The notes: a model not told the origin generated them from the letters alone. A stretch of 17,403 nucleotides of DNA from Tardiphaga sp. (GCA_028290325.1 JAQGJY010000318.1:1-17403); one strand, 5' to 3'. Positions 5,273 to 13,569 are shown, numbered from the stretch's first letter. Numbers and translations: made by a program.

Positions 5273-6538
5273 ATGAGACGGGTTGTCGTCACGGGCCTTG
5301 GCATGGTCTCGCCACTCGGCTGTGGCGTCGAGCCCACCTGGCAGCGCATCCTGAAAGGTGAGAGCGGCGCGAAGCGCATCGACATGTTCGATGTGTCGGA
5401 TCTCACCAGCCAGATCGCCTGCGTGATTCCGCGTGGCGATGGCACCAATGGCAGCTTCAATCCCGATCAGTGGATGGAGCCGAAAGATCAGCGCAAGGTC
5501 GATGACTTCATCGTCTATGCGATGTGCGCGGCCAAGCAGGCGCTCGACGATGCCAACTGGCATCCCCAGACCGAAGACGAGCGTTGCGCCACCGGCACGA
5601 TGATCGGGTCCGGCATCGGCGGCCTGTCCGGCATCGCCGACGCGGCGGTGCTGGTGAAGGAGCGCGGACCGCGCCGGCTGTCGCCATTCTTCATTCCCGG
5701 CCGTCTCATCAATCTTGCATCGGGCTATGTCTCGATCGAGCACGGCCTCAAGGGCCCGAATCATTCCGTGGTCACGGCTTGCTCGACCGGCGCGCATGCG
5801 ATCGGCGACGCCAGCCGGCTGATCGCCCTTGGCGATGCCGACGTGATGGTGGCCGGCGGCACCGAATCGCCGATCAGCCGCCTCGCGATGGCCGGCTTCT
5901 GCGCGATGCGTGCGCTTTCGACCGGCTTCAACGACGATCCGACCAAGGCCTCGCGGCCTTACGACAAGGCCCGCGACGGTTTCGTGATGGGCGAGGGCGC
6001 CGGCATCGTCGTGCTCGAGGAGTATGAGCACGCGGTGAAGCGCGGGGCGCGCATCTATTGCGAGATCATCGGTTACGGCATGTCAGGCGATGCCTATCAC
6101 ATCACCGCGCCGACGCCGGACGGCGACGGCGCGTTTCGCTGCATGAGCGCGGCGTTGAAGCGCGCCGGCATCTCGGCGGCGGATCTTGATTACATCAACG
6201 CGCACGGCACATCGACGCCGCTTGGCGACGAGATCGAACTCGGCGCCGCGCAGCGTCTGCTCGGCAACGCGGCTTCGAAGGTCTCGATGTCCTCGACCAA
6301 ATCCTCGACCGGGCATCTGCTCGGCGCGGCCGGCGCGGTCGAGGCGATTTTCTGTATTCTGGCCATTCGCGACAACATCGTTCCGCCGACCATCAATCTC
6401 GACAATCCATCGGTGGAGACAGCGATCGACCTCGTGCCGCATACGCCACGCCGGCGCGAAATCAATATCGCGCTGTCGAACTCCTTCGGATTTGGCGGCA
6501 CCAATGCGTCGGTGGTGGTGCGGCGCGTCAGTAAATAG
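5273..6538 (+). CDS. fabF: 3-oxoacyl-ACP synthase II (KAS II)
   Basis: The 421-residue condensing enzyme joins an acyl chain to malonyl-ACP with loss of CO2, elongating the chain by two carbons; KAS II is also important for making C18 chains. The nucleophile Cys170 is in VTACSTGAHAI. Catalytic His311 is in NAHGTSTPLGD, Lys343 and His348 are in SSTKSSTGHLLGAAGAVE, and GFGGTNAS (406-413) closes the thiolase fold. The Cys-His-His triad separates it from KAS III, which has Cys-His-Asn. Length matches the family (about 413-420). The ribosome site GGAG (5262-5265) is 7 bases before ATG. Confidence 0.98.
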   Translation: MRRVVVTGLGMVSPLGCGVEPTWQRILKGESGAKRIDMFDVSDLTSQIACVIPRGDGTNGSFNPDQWMEPKDQRKVDDFIVYAMCAAKQALDDANWHPQTEDERCATGTMIGSGIGGLSGIADAAVLVKERGPRRLSPFFIPGRLINLASGYVSIEHGLKGPNHSVVTACSTGAHAIGDASRLIALGDADVMVAGGTESPISRLAMAGFCAMRALSTGFNDDPTKASRPYDKARDGFVMGEGAGIVVLEEYEHAVKRGARIYCEIIGYGMSGDAYHITAPTPDGDGAFRCMSAALKRAGISAADLDYINAHGTSTPLGDEIELGAAQRLLGNAASKVSMSSTKSSTGHLLGAAGAVEAIFCILAIRDNIVPPTINLDNPSVETAIDLVPHTPRRREINIALSNSFGFGGTNASVVVRRVSK

Positions 6539-6668
6539 AGGGCTGGCGCGGCTCTCCACGCAATAGCCTTATTCAACGTCGATGCCTTGACGCGGGACGG
6601 CGAGTTTATCGAGCGGGCGCAGTGCTTTGCCCGGCCACGATCGAACCGACAGGATTCAGGTTGCATCG

Positions 6669-7937
6669 ATGAGTCAAAGGCCTCCCATTTCGCCGAGAAG
6701 CCCGCGCGCCGCGCTGGAGCCCGAACAGGTGCCGCCGCCGCCGAAACGCTCCGCGCGCGCCCGTAATCCGCTCGTCATCGCCGGCAATGCCATCATCACC
6801 GTTTTGCTGATTGCCATGATCGGCGCGGGCGCGGTCTATGTGTATGGCCGCCAGGCACTCGAAACGGCAGGACCGCTGCGCGAGGAAAAAATCGTCAACA
6901 TTCCAGCTCGCGCGGGCAAAGGCGACATCGCAGAACTTCTGCTCAAGGAAGGCGTGATCGACGCCAACCGCTGGGTCTTCATCGGCAGCGTGTTTGCACT
7001 CAAGGCCAGCTCCGAATTGAAGCCCGGCGAGTATCTCTTCCAAAAGAACGCCAGTCTGCGCGACGTCATCGGCACCATCGTCGAAGGCAAGGTCGTGCAG
7101 CATTCCGTCACGATTCCGGAAGGTCTGACGTCCGAGCAGATCGTCGCGCGTCTCAGCGATAACGACATCTTCGCCGGCGCCATTCGCGAAATGCCGCGCG
7201 AGGGCACGTTGCTGCCGGAGACGTATAAGTTTCCGCGTGGCACCACGCGCGACCAGGTGATCCAGCGCATGCAACAGGCGCAGAAGCGCGTGCTCGCCGA
7301 AATATGGGAGCGCCGTAGCGCGGACGTTCCGGTGAAGACACCGGAGCAACTGGTGACGTTGGCCTCGATCGTCGAGAAGGAAACCGGCCGCGCCGACGAG
7401 CGCAGCCGCGTCGCCTCGGTGTTCGTCAATCGTTTGCAGAAGAAGATGAAGCTGCAATCCGATCCGACGATCATCTACGGCCTTGTCGGCGGCAAAGGCA
7501 CGCTTGGCCGTCCGATCAAGCGCAGCGAAATCCAGCAGCCATCGCCGTTCAACACCTATGTCGTTGACGGACTGCCGCCGGGGCCGATCGCCAATCCCGG
7601 CCGCGCCTCGCTCGAAGCCACCGCCAATCCCGCCCGCACCCGCGATCTGTTCTTCGTCGCCGACGGCACCGGCGGACATACCTTCTCGGAAACCTACGAC
7701 GCCCATTCCAAGAACGTGGCCAAGCTGCGCGCGATCGAAAAAGCCGCCGCCAACGATACCGTCGAGCCGCCGGACGAGACCGCGGCGCCGGCCGCCGCCG
7801 CGCCTCCCGCTGATGGCACGACGGCCAGCACGCCGGCGGGGGCCAAGCCGGCGCCGCAGAAGCGCGCCAAACAGGTTGCGCCAGCCCGGCAGGGCGCGGC
7901 GCAATCCACGACGACGCCGCCGGTCCTACAGCGGTAG
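6669..7937 (+). CDS. mltG: endolytic murein transglycosylase MltG
   Basis: The 422-residue inner-membrane protein cuts glycan strands near their synthesis site, acting as a peptidoglycan polymerisation terminase. A cytoplasmic Pro/Arg-rich segment (1-32) precedes one membrane helix (about 34-58) and a LysM-like region (about 75-140). The YceG/MltG catalytic domain follows (about 145-355), with Glu236 in LASIVEKETG as the likely catalytic residue. The motifs LQSDPTIIYGL and SPFNTY are also present. Residues 360-422 are an Ala/Pro-rich tail ending in basic and Gln residues. I chose ATG 6669, with AGG about 8 bases upstream, over an in-frame TTG at 6627. It lies 130 bases after fabF, as in many alphaproteobacteria. 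Confidence 0.95.
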   Translation: MSQRPPISPRSPRAALEPEQVPPPPKRSARARNPLVIAGNAIITVLLIAMIGAGAVYVYGRQALETAGPLREEKIVNIPARAGKGDIAELLLKEGVIDANRWVFIGSVFALKASSELKPGEYLFQKNASLRDVIGTIVEGKVVQHSVTIPEGLTSEQIVARLSDNDIFAGAIREMPREGTLLPETYKFPRGTTRDQVIQRMQQAQKRVLAEIWERRSADVPVKTPEQLVTLASIVEKETGRADERSRVASVFVNRLQKKMKLQSDPTIIYGLVGGKGTLGRPIKRSEIQQPSPFNTYVVDGLPPGPIANPGRASLEATANPARTRDLFFVADGTGGHTFSETYDAHSKNVAKLRAIEKAAANDTVEPPDETAAPAAAAPPADGTTASTPAGAKPAPQKRAKQVAPARQGAAQSTTTPPVLQR

Positions 7938-7984
7938 CTGCCGCGCGCCGGCGTTAGTTTCCACTCGCGGAATCATCCTCTATG

Positions 7985-8016
7985 GTCGCGCCGCAAACCT
8001 GCGGTCGCGGCTTTTT
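7985..8016 (+). terminator. Rho-independent terminator or attenuator directly before yicC
   Basis: The stem 7985-7995 pairs with 8000-8011 (eleven pairs, one U/G wobble, one bulged T at 8005) around the loop AACC, followed by TTTTT (8012-8016). The ribosome site of yicC begins 8 bases later, so no promoter fits comfortably between them. yicC and gmk may therefore depend on read-through or on anti-termination. Confidence 0.7.
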
Positions 8017-8036
8017 CGTCGCTGGAGAATATCATT

Positions 8037-8927
8037 TTGTTGGCGCTGTCGAGCATGACAGGCTTCGCGCGAAGCCACGGCACATCCGGTCCGACGTCGT
8101 TCGAGTGGGAGTTGAAGTCCGTCAACGCCAAGGGCTTCGACTTCCGCACGCGGTTGCCGCCCGGCTGGGACGAGATCGAGGCCGTGGTGCGCAAGCGCGC
8201 CGGCGAGCGGCTCTCGCGCGGGACGGTCTATGCGAACCTGACGGTGAAGCGCGCCAACGCGCTTTCCGCCGTGCGCGTGAACGAGGACGTGCTCAATGCG
8301 ATTTTGCGGATCGCCTCCGACGTTGCCGGAAAAATCGACGCGGTCGCGCCGAGCATCGACGGCTTGCTGTCGATCAAGGGCGTGATCGAAGTCGTCGAGC
8401 CCGAAGCTGATGCGGACGAGGACAAGGCCGCGAAGGCGGCGGTCGCGGCGTCTTTCGACGAGGCGCTGACCGCGCTCGTCAGCATGCGGAATCGTGAGGG
8501 TGCGACGCTCGGGCAAATTTTGAATCAGCGCCTCGACGAAATTGAAACGTTGATGACCAAGGCGGAAGCCGCGCCGGGTCGCAAACCGGAGGCGATCCGC
8601 GCGCGCCTCGGCGAACAGATCGCGGCGCTTCTCGACACGTCCGATCGTTTCGACGCGGATCGCTTACATCAGGAGGCGGTGATGATCGCCGCGCGCGCGG
8701 ACATTCGTGAAGAGCTCGATCGCATCGCCTCGCACATCGCGCAGGCGCGCGAGATGATCGGCAAGGGCGGCGCTGTCGGCCGCCGGCTGGACTTCCTGTC
8801 GCAGGAATTCAACCGCGAGGTGAACACCTGCTGCTCGAAATCGAATGACCTCGAATTGACCAATACCGGGCTCGCGATGAAGAATGTCGTCGAGCAATTC
8901 CGCGAACAGGTTCAGAATCTCGAATGA
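8037..8927 (+). CDS. YicC/YloC family endoribonuclease
   Basis: The roughly 296-residue protein opens with LSSMTGFAR, the family's N-terminal signature, and has the VKSVNAKG-like segment (ELKSVNAKGFDFR at 25-37). Its C-terminal DUF1732 domain (about 210-296) contains FLSQEFNREVNTCCSKSND. Family members are metal-dependent endoribonucleases in the RNA-decay pathway. The start is a TTG: GGAG (8024-8027) is 9 bases before TTG 8037 and 12 before the adjacent TTG 8040. Starting at 8040 would give the common MALSSMTGF beginning. The in-frame ATG at 8055 would cut conserved residues and lacks a ribosome site. Its stop overlaps the gmk start in ATGA. Confidence 0.93.
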   Translation: MLALSSMTGFARSHGTSGPTSFEWELKSVNAKGFDFRTRLPPGWDEIEAVVRKRAGERLSRGTVYANLTVKRANALSAVRVNEDVLNAILRIASDVAGKIDAVAPSIDGLLSIKGVIEVVEPEADADEDKAAKAAVAASFDEALTALVSMRNREGATLGQILNQRLDEIETLMTKAEAAPGRKPEAIRARLGEQIAALLDTSDRFDADRLHQEAVMIAARADIREELDRIASHIAQAREMIGKGGAVGRRLDFLSQEFNREVNTCCSKSNDLELTNTGLAMKNVVEQFREQVQNLE

Positions 8928-9577
8928 GCACAGTGGACCAGAGCTTCACGGCGGTCGAGCGGCGCGGCCTGATGTTCGTGCTGTCGTCGCCATCCGGCGC
9001 GGGCAAGACCACGCTGTCACGCATGCTGGTGGCAGAGACGCCAGACTTGCAGATGTCGGTCTCGGCGACGACGCGCGCGATGCGTCCGGGCGAGGTCGAA
9101 GGCCGCGACTATTTTTTCGTGGACCAGCAGCGTTTCGCGGCGATGGCCGATACCGGCGAATTGCTCGAATGGGCGAATGTGTTTGACAATCGATACGGCA
9201 CGCCGCGCGCGCCGGTCGAGGCCGCGTTGGCCGCGGGCAAGGACGTGCTGTTCGATATCGACTGGCAAGGCACGCAGCAACTGCGCGATCGCCAGCCGAA
9301 CGACGTCGTCAGCGTATTCATCCTGCCGCCTTCGGTGCAGGCTCTGGAGCATCGGCTGCACACGCGCGCCCAGGATTCCGACGAGGTCATCCGCGGACGC
9401 ATGAAAAAAGCCGGCGATGAGATGAGCCATTACGACGCTTACGACTACATTGTCGTCAACGACAATATCGGCCTCGCTTTCGAGGCCGTGAAGGCGATCC
9501 TGCGCGCCGAGCAATTGAAGCGCGAGCGGCAGGTCGGGCTCGGAGCGTTCGTGCAGAAACTCAGACAACAACTTTAG
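8924..9577 (+). CDS. gmk: guanylate kinase
   Basis: The 217-residue enzyme phosphorylates GMP or dGMP with ATP, feeding GTP and cyclic di-GMP/ppGpp pools. The P-loop SSPSGAGKTT spans 21-30 with Lys28. The GMP-binding segment SATTRAMRPGEVEGRDYFF (47-65) and the FDIDWQG Walker-B-like strand (about 108-114) are intact. The lid carries the arginines of HRLHTRAQDSDEVIRGRM. Length is close to E. coli Gmk (207). It overlaps yicC by four bases (ATGA at 8924-8927), indicating coupled translation; yicC and gmk adjacency is widely conserved. It ends the plus-strand block. Confidence 0.98.
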   Translation: MSTVDQSFTAVERRGLMFVLSSPSGAGKTTLSRMLVAETPDLQMSVSATTRAMRPGEVEGRDYFFVDQQRFAAMADTGELLEWANVFDNRYGTPRAPVEAALAAGKDVLFDIDWQGTQQLRDRQPNDVVSVFILPPSVQALEHRLHTRAQDSDEVIRGRMKKAGDEMSHYDAYDYIVVNDNIGLAFEAVKAILRAEQLKRERQVGLGAFVQKLRQQL

Positions 9578-9588
9578 ACGTCGCTGAA

Positions 9589-9647
9589 CTGCTGCTTCGC
9601 CGCGGCGCGCGGCATGCCGTTTGCCCGACAGCAGCGCTTTAGTTTTT
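9589..9647 (+). terminator. possible terminator for gmk, overlapping the 3' end of the convergent dehydrogenase
   Basis: CTGCTG (9589-9594) pairs with CAGCAG (9629-9634) around an inner perfect hairpin GCCGCG/CGCGGC (9599-9604 with 9608-9613). CGCTTTAGTTTTT follows to 9647. The outer stem closes a wide multi-branched loop, so this is weaker than the other terminators here. The T-tract lies in the last codons of the minus-strand gene. Confidence 0.4.
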
Positions 9648-10697
9648 CAGCATGATCCGGCCGACGACCTTGCCCGCGCGAAGCTCGTTGATCCAGGACT
9701 GCACATCCTTCATCGGCTCTTCCTTCATCGGCGTCGGCTTGACCTTGCCGTCGCGCGCCAGCGCCATCAGCTCCTTGGCTTCGTCCAGCGTGCCGGTCAT
9801 GAAGCCTTCGATGGTCATGCGTTTGTAGATCCACTGCACCATCGGCAGCGAGAAATTGCCACCCATCAGGCCGGAGACGACGATCTTGCCGCCGCGTGCG
9901 AGCGCGCCCATCGCGAAGTTCATCGACTTGTCGTTGCCCGCGAAATCGATCACGCCGTCGAAACCGCCATCGGTTTCTTTTAGGATCCGCTTGACGATGT
10001 CGGTCTCAGACGGATCGTAGGCCACGGACGCGCCGTTCTGTAACGCGCTGTCGCGTGCCGCCGGGTTGAGATCCGCCACCGCGATCGGTTGCTTGAACAT
10101 CGCCTGCGCGAAGGCCAGCCCCATCATGCCGACGCCGCCAAGGCCGATCAGCAGAATGTTGCGCTGGCGCGGCCGATCGACCAGGCGCTTCAGCGCGCCG
10201 TAGGCGGTCGCACCCGAGCACATCAATGTCGCCGCCATGTTGACCGGCAGGTTGCCATAATCGAGCAGATACTTCGCGTCCGGCACCAGCACGTGCGTGG
10301 CAAAGCCGCCGTCGCGCGAGACGCCGAGATACTGGTTGCGACCGCAGAGGTTCTCGTCGCCGGCGAGGCAATCGCGGCATTTGCCGCAGCCGATCCACGG
10401 AAACACTGCGAATTTCTTGCCGACCAGATCGTTCGGCGCGTCCGGCCCGACCGCGTCGACGATGCCCGCGATTTCGTGGCCGAGCGTGAAAGGCAACGTC
10501 ATGCCGCGCGTGGTGTCGAGCTTCTTGCCGCCGCCGAGATCGGCATAACCATCCTGAATGTGCAGGTCGGAATGGCACAACCCGCAGCGCTCGATCTTGA
10601 CCAGAACTTCGGCGCCCTGCGGCTGCGGCGTATCGATGATGGTCTCGCACAGCGGTGCATCGAATTTAACGAGTGATTGCCGGATCATCTGCGCCAC
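9639..10697 (-). CDS. zinc-dependent medium-chain alcohol dehydrogenase family protein
   Basis: The 352-residue product is a zinc alcohol dehydrogenase of the medium-chain (MDR) family. Catalytic zinc ligands appear as Cys38 (CGLCHSD), His74-Glu75 (GHE) and Cys160. Structural zinc ligands are Cys104, Cys107, Cys110 and Cys118 (CGKCRDC...LC). The nucleotide motif GLGGVG spans 185-190, and Asp209 at the end of the second strand points to NAD+ over NADP+. An insert rich in Gly/Lys (YADLGGGKKLDTTRGM, 51-66) precedes GHE. The substrate cannot be told from sequence. The start is GTG, with GGGAG 6 bases upstream inside rsmA, and only 2 bases separate it from the rsmA stop. It is the last gene of the minus-strand block. 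Confidence 0.9.
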   Translation of the reverse strand: MAQMIRQSLVKFDAPLCETIIDTPQPQGAEVLVKIERCGLCHSDLHIQDGYADLGGGKKLDTTRGMTLPFTLGHEIAGIVDAVGPDAPNDLVGKKFAVFPWIGCGKCRDCLAGDENLCGRNQYLGVSRDGGFATHVLVPDAKYLLDYGNLPVNMAATLMCSGATAYGALKRLVDRPRQRNILLIGLGGVGMMGLAFAQAMFKQPIAVADLNPAARDSALQNGASVAYDPSETDIVKRILKETDGGFDGVIDFAGNDKSMNFAMGALARGGKIVVSGLMGGNFSLPMVQWIYKRMTIEGFMTGTLDEAKELMALARDGKVKPTPMKEEPMKDVQSWINELRAGKVVGRIMLKN

Positions 10698-10699
10698 AG

Positions 10700-11563
10700 T
10701 CAGCTCCCAGTTTTTGCTTTTGCGGTTTGTATATCGGTCAATTCCCGCGCCATGGCAACAAAACCCGAGACGGGCACGGTCTCGGCCCGGCGGGTGGTTT
10801 CGACGCCGGCGGCGGCGGCTAGAATTGCCGGATCGACACCGAGCGCTTTCAGACTTTGGCGCAGCATCTTGCGGCGCTGGCCGAAGGCGGCGGCAGCGAC
10901 GCGCTCCAGCATCTTGCGGTCGCAGGGGTCGGGCCGCGCGCGTGGCACGAGGCGCACGACGGACGATGTGACCTTCGGCGGCGGCGTAAAAGCAGCCGGC
11001 GAAATATCGAACAGGATTTTCGTGTCGGCGCGCCAGTTCGATAGCACGCCGAGACGGCCATAGGCGTCGTCGTCGGCCTGCGCGACGATGCGCTCCGCCA
11101 CCTCACGCTGAAACATCAGCACCATTAATTCGAACCACGGCGGCCATGGGTCGGCGCAGAGCCAGCCGATCAGCAGCGGCGTCGCGATATTGTAGGGCAG
11201 GTTGGCGACGATTTTCGCGCGCTCGCCATTGAGCATCGGGCGCGGGTCGAAGGTCAACGCATCGGCATTGATGATATCGAGGCGACCGGGATAGCGCTTC
11301 GCGATTTCCTGCAACGCGGCAATGGCGCGCTCATCGCGCTCGATCGCGATCACGCGTTTGGCGCCCAGTGCCAGCAGGGCGCGCGTCAGCCCGCCGGGAC
11401 CCGGTCCGATCTCGACAATCGTGCAATCGTCGAGTGATCCGGCAGCGCGTGCGATCCGCGCGGTGAGGTTAAGATCGAACAGAAAGTTCTGACCGAGCGA
11501 CTTCTTCGGGGCGAGGCCGTGACGGGCGATCACGTCGCGCAATGGCGGCAGGTCGTCGATCAT
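10700..11563 (-). CDS. rsmA: 16S rRNA (adenine1518-N6/adenine1519-N6)-dimethyltransferase
   Basis: The 287-residue enzyme (KsgA) adds four methyl groups to two adjacent adenines in helix 45 of 16S rRNA, a late checkpoint of 30S assembly. The N-terminal KKSLGQNFL (20-28) is the family signature. The S-adenosylmethionine loop is EIGPGPGGLT (51-60), Glu75 follows the second strand, Asp101 is in NADAL, and catalytic NLPYN spans 121-125. The C-terminal region (about 200-287) is the small rRNA-binding domain. The ATG overlaps the pdxA stop (ATGA, 11560-11563) without a clear ribosome site, so it probably depends on coupling. The pdxA-rsmA pairing is also known from E. coli. Confidence 0.98.
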   Translation of the reverse strand: MIDDLPPLRDVIARHGLAPKKSLGQNFLFDLNLTARIARAAGSLDDCTIVEIGPGPGGLTRALLALGAKRVIAIERDERAIAALQEIAKRYPGRLDIINADALTFDPRPMLNGERAKIVANLPYNIATPLLIGWLCADPWPPWFELMVLMFQREVAERIVAQADDDAYGRLGVLSNWRADTKILFDISPAAFTPPPKVTSSVVRLVPRARPDPCDRKMLERVAAAAFGQRRKMLRQSLKALGVDPAILAAAAGVETTRRAETVPVSGFVAMARELTDIQTAKAKTGS

Positions 11564-12588
11564 TGGCCATTCGCCATGCGCGCCGCGAGCCGCAACGCCG
11601 CGATCAGGCTCGACGGATTGGCGCGGCCGGTGCCGGCGATGTCGAAGGCGGTGCCGTGGTCCGGCGAGGTGCGAATGAAAGGCAGGCCGAGCGTCACGTT
11701 GACGGCGTCATCGAAGGCCAGCGTCTTGACCGGGATCAGCGCCTGATCGTGATACATGCACAAGGCGCAATCGTAGGTCGCGCGGGCGGCGGCATGAAAC
11801 ATCGTATCGGCGGGCAGCGGGCCGCGCGCGTCGATGCCTTCGGCGCGCAATGTCGCGACCGCAGGCGCCACAATGCTCTGGTCCTCATGGCCGAGCGCGC
11901 CGTCTTCGCCCGCATGTGGATTGAGGCCGGACACCGCGAGGCGTGGCTGTTTGAGCCCGAAGCGCGCGCGCATATCCGATACGACGATCCGCGCGGTGGC
12001 GACGATCATGTCTGACGTCAATTGCGCGATGGCGTCACGCAGCGCCAAATGGATCGTGACCGGCACCACGCTCAACGTCGGCGACCACAACAGCATCACC
12101 GGCATCGGCATCAGGCCATCGCGGGTTGCCAACTCGGCGAGAAATTCGGTGTGACCGGGATGAGAAAAGCCGGCGCGGTACAGCACGCTTTTGGCGATCG
12201 GATTGGTAACGACGGCGGCCGCGCGACCGGCGGTGACGTGGTCGACGGCCCGCGTGATCGACGCGATGGCGGAGGGGGCGCTGCTATGGTCTGGCTGGCC
12301 GGGCGGTGCTGTCGCCGCGGTGCCTGTCGAGACGATCGGCAGCGCATGCTTGAAGATGTCGATGGCGGTTTCGGGCGTGGCATCGGCCAGAGCGACATCG
12401 AGGCCGAGCATTTTGGCGCGTGTCGCGATGAAGCCGGCATCACCGAGCAGGTAGAACGGCGGGAGCTGGCGCGTATCCCGAAGCAGCCACGCTTTCAGCG
12501 TGATATCAGGCCCAATGCCGGCGGGTTCGCCAAGCGTCAACGCGAGAGGCTTTGTCGTATTCGTCATGCTCGTCATGGCGACAAGCAT
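11560..12588 (-). CDS. pdxA: 4-hydroxythreonine-4-phosphate dehydrogenase
   Basis: The 342-residue enzyme oxidises 4-phosphohydroxy-L-threonine with NAD(P)+ in the DXP-dependent pathway to pyridoxal phosphate. The N-terminal LTLGEPAGIGPD (18-28) and the SHPGHTEFLA segment (142-151) are family motifs. The three divalent-metal ligands are His180 (TIHLALR), His225 (NPHAGE) and His280 (MYHDQ), spaced exactly as in E. coli PdxA. Three near-by Met codons could start it (12588, 12576, 12567). I chose the first because AGGGG lies 4 bases before it. It follows surA by 21 bases, as in the surA-pdxA-ksgA order of E. coli. Confidence 0.97.
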   Translation of the reverse strand: MLVAMTSMTNTTKPLALTLGEPAGIGPDITLKAWLLRDTRQLPPFYLLGDAGFIATRAKMLGLDVALADATPETAIDIFKHALPIVSTGTAATAPPGQPDHSSAPSAIASITRAVDHVTAGRAAAVVTNPIAKSVLYRAGFSHPGHTEFLAELATRDGLMPMPVMLLWSPTLSVVPVTIHLALRDAIAQLTSDMIVATARIVVSDMRARFGLKQPRLAVSGLNPHAGEDGALGHEDQSIVAPAVATLRAEGIDARGPLPADTMFHAAARATYDCALCMYHDQALIPVKTLAFDDAVNVTLGLPFIRTSPDHGTAFDIAGTGRANPSSLIAALRLAARMANGQ

Positions 12589-12609
12589 TACACCCCTAAC
12601 AATCCGAGG

Positions 12610-13569
12610 TCAGCGATATTCGATCATCGCCGATTTGCGGATGTCGTTGAGATAGGATTTCGACTTCGCTTCATACTTCTCGGCATACATCTTCTCGCGA
12701 ACCTCGCGCTTCTTCGGCGTATCGACCGTGGTCGGCTTGCGGCTGCACAAGGCGACCATCTCGACGCCCTGCCGCGTCACTTCCGGGGCAGTCAGCGATC
12801 CGACCGGCGTCTTGTCGAGCAGCTCGCGCAGCGGCTGCGGCAGGTCCGCCGACGTCTTCGAGACGGTGGCGCGGATCGTCGCGTTCTGCATGGTCTTGAA
12901 GACGTTCTCGGCGTCCTCGCAGGTCTGCACCCGCCCGCGCAAGGCCTCGGCTTCCTTCTTGCGCGACTCGGTTACACCAGCGCCGGCGCCGCGCGGCACG
13001 ATCAGCACGATCGGGCGCATCTGGTATTCGAAGCTGGCGACGTCGCTTTTGTCATCGCCCTTCACTTGAACGGCGGCGTTGACCTCCTTTTCGCCGACCA
13101 GCAGGCTGTCCTTGTAGCGGCCCCGCACCAGGCTGCTCCACACCATGTCGGCCTTGATGCGCGCCTTCAGCGTATCGGCGCGAATGCCCTGCGCTTCGAG
13201 CGATTTGGCAAGCGCGTCCGGCGTGGTCCGCATCCGGCTGCTCATCGATGCGAACGAGGCGTCGATGTCGGAGGCGCTCGGGTCGATGCCGAACTTCTTG
13301 CCCTCCTTGATCTTGACCTTTTCGTTGATGAGATCCTCGATCACTTCTTTCCGCGTCGGCACCTTCTGTGTCGACAGCTTGGTCAGCTTCGCGCGCTGGT
13401 CGATATCGAAATTGGTGATGACCTCGCCGTTGACCATGACGGCCACGCTCTGCGCGTGGCCGGGCGCGGCCATCAGACACAAAACAATCATCGCCGCGGC
13501 GGTTGTCAGCAGCTTCGATGCGATATGGGGCAGGCGGCCGTGTAGCGTCGTCGTCATGGGTAGGTCCAT
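12610..13569 (-). CDS. surA: SurA-type periplasmic chaperone / peptidyl-prolyl isomerase-like protein
   Basis: The 319-residue exported protein has a signal peptide (hydrophobic core about 21-36, cleavage near GHAQ 37-40). A SurA N-terminal chaperone domain follows (about 42-165, opening VMVNGEVITNFDIDQR). A parvulin-like domain (about 178-278) and a basic helical end (VREKMYAEKYEAKSKSYLNDIRK) complete it. SurA escorts unfolded outer-membrane proteins, including LptD, whose gene is directly upstream. Only one parvulin-like domain is present, against two in E. coli SurA (428 residues), and it lacks the GGDLGW-type motif. Cys217 and Cys275 may form a disulfide. Starts at TTG 13572 or ATG 13557 are also possible; no ribosome site decides. 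Confidence 0.88.
   Translation of the reverse strand: MDLPMTTTLHGRLPHIASKLLTTAAAMIVLCLMAAPGHAQSVAVMVNGEVITNFDIDQRAKLTKLSTQKVPTRKEVIEDLINEKVKIKEGKKFGIDPSASDIDASFASMSSRMRTTPDALAKSLEAQGIRADTLKARIKADMVWSSLVRGRYKDSLLVGEKEVNAAVQVKGDDKSDVASFEYQMRPIVLIVPRGAGAGVTESRKKEAEALRGRVQTCEDAENVFKTMQNATIRATVSKTSADLPQPLRELLDKTPVGSLTAPEVTRQGVEMVALCSRKPTTVDTPKKREVREKMYAEKYEAKSKSYLNDIRKSAMIEYR

Noticed and set aside
5216..6031. Minus-strand open frame (271 codons) opposite fabF
   Set aside because: It is a shadow of the well-supported fabF gene; its composition reflects antisense codon bias.
6587..6615. TTGACG at 6587 as a promoter for mltG
   Set aside because: No acceptable -10 hexamer lies at 16-18 bp; the only T-rich stretch is 12 bp away. 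The remaining fabF-mltG gap shows nothing else I can support.
6606..7904. Minus-strand open frame (432 codons) opposite mltG
   Set aside because: It covers almost exactly the opposite strand of a recognised gene and has no family features.
12022..13545. Long plus-strand open frame (507 codons) opposite pdxA and surA
   Set aside because: It lies antisense to two clear genes, is low in hydrophobic order and rich in Arg/Gly/His as expected from reversed G+C-rich codons, and has no recognisable domain.
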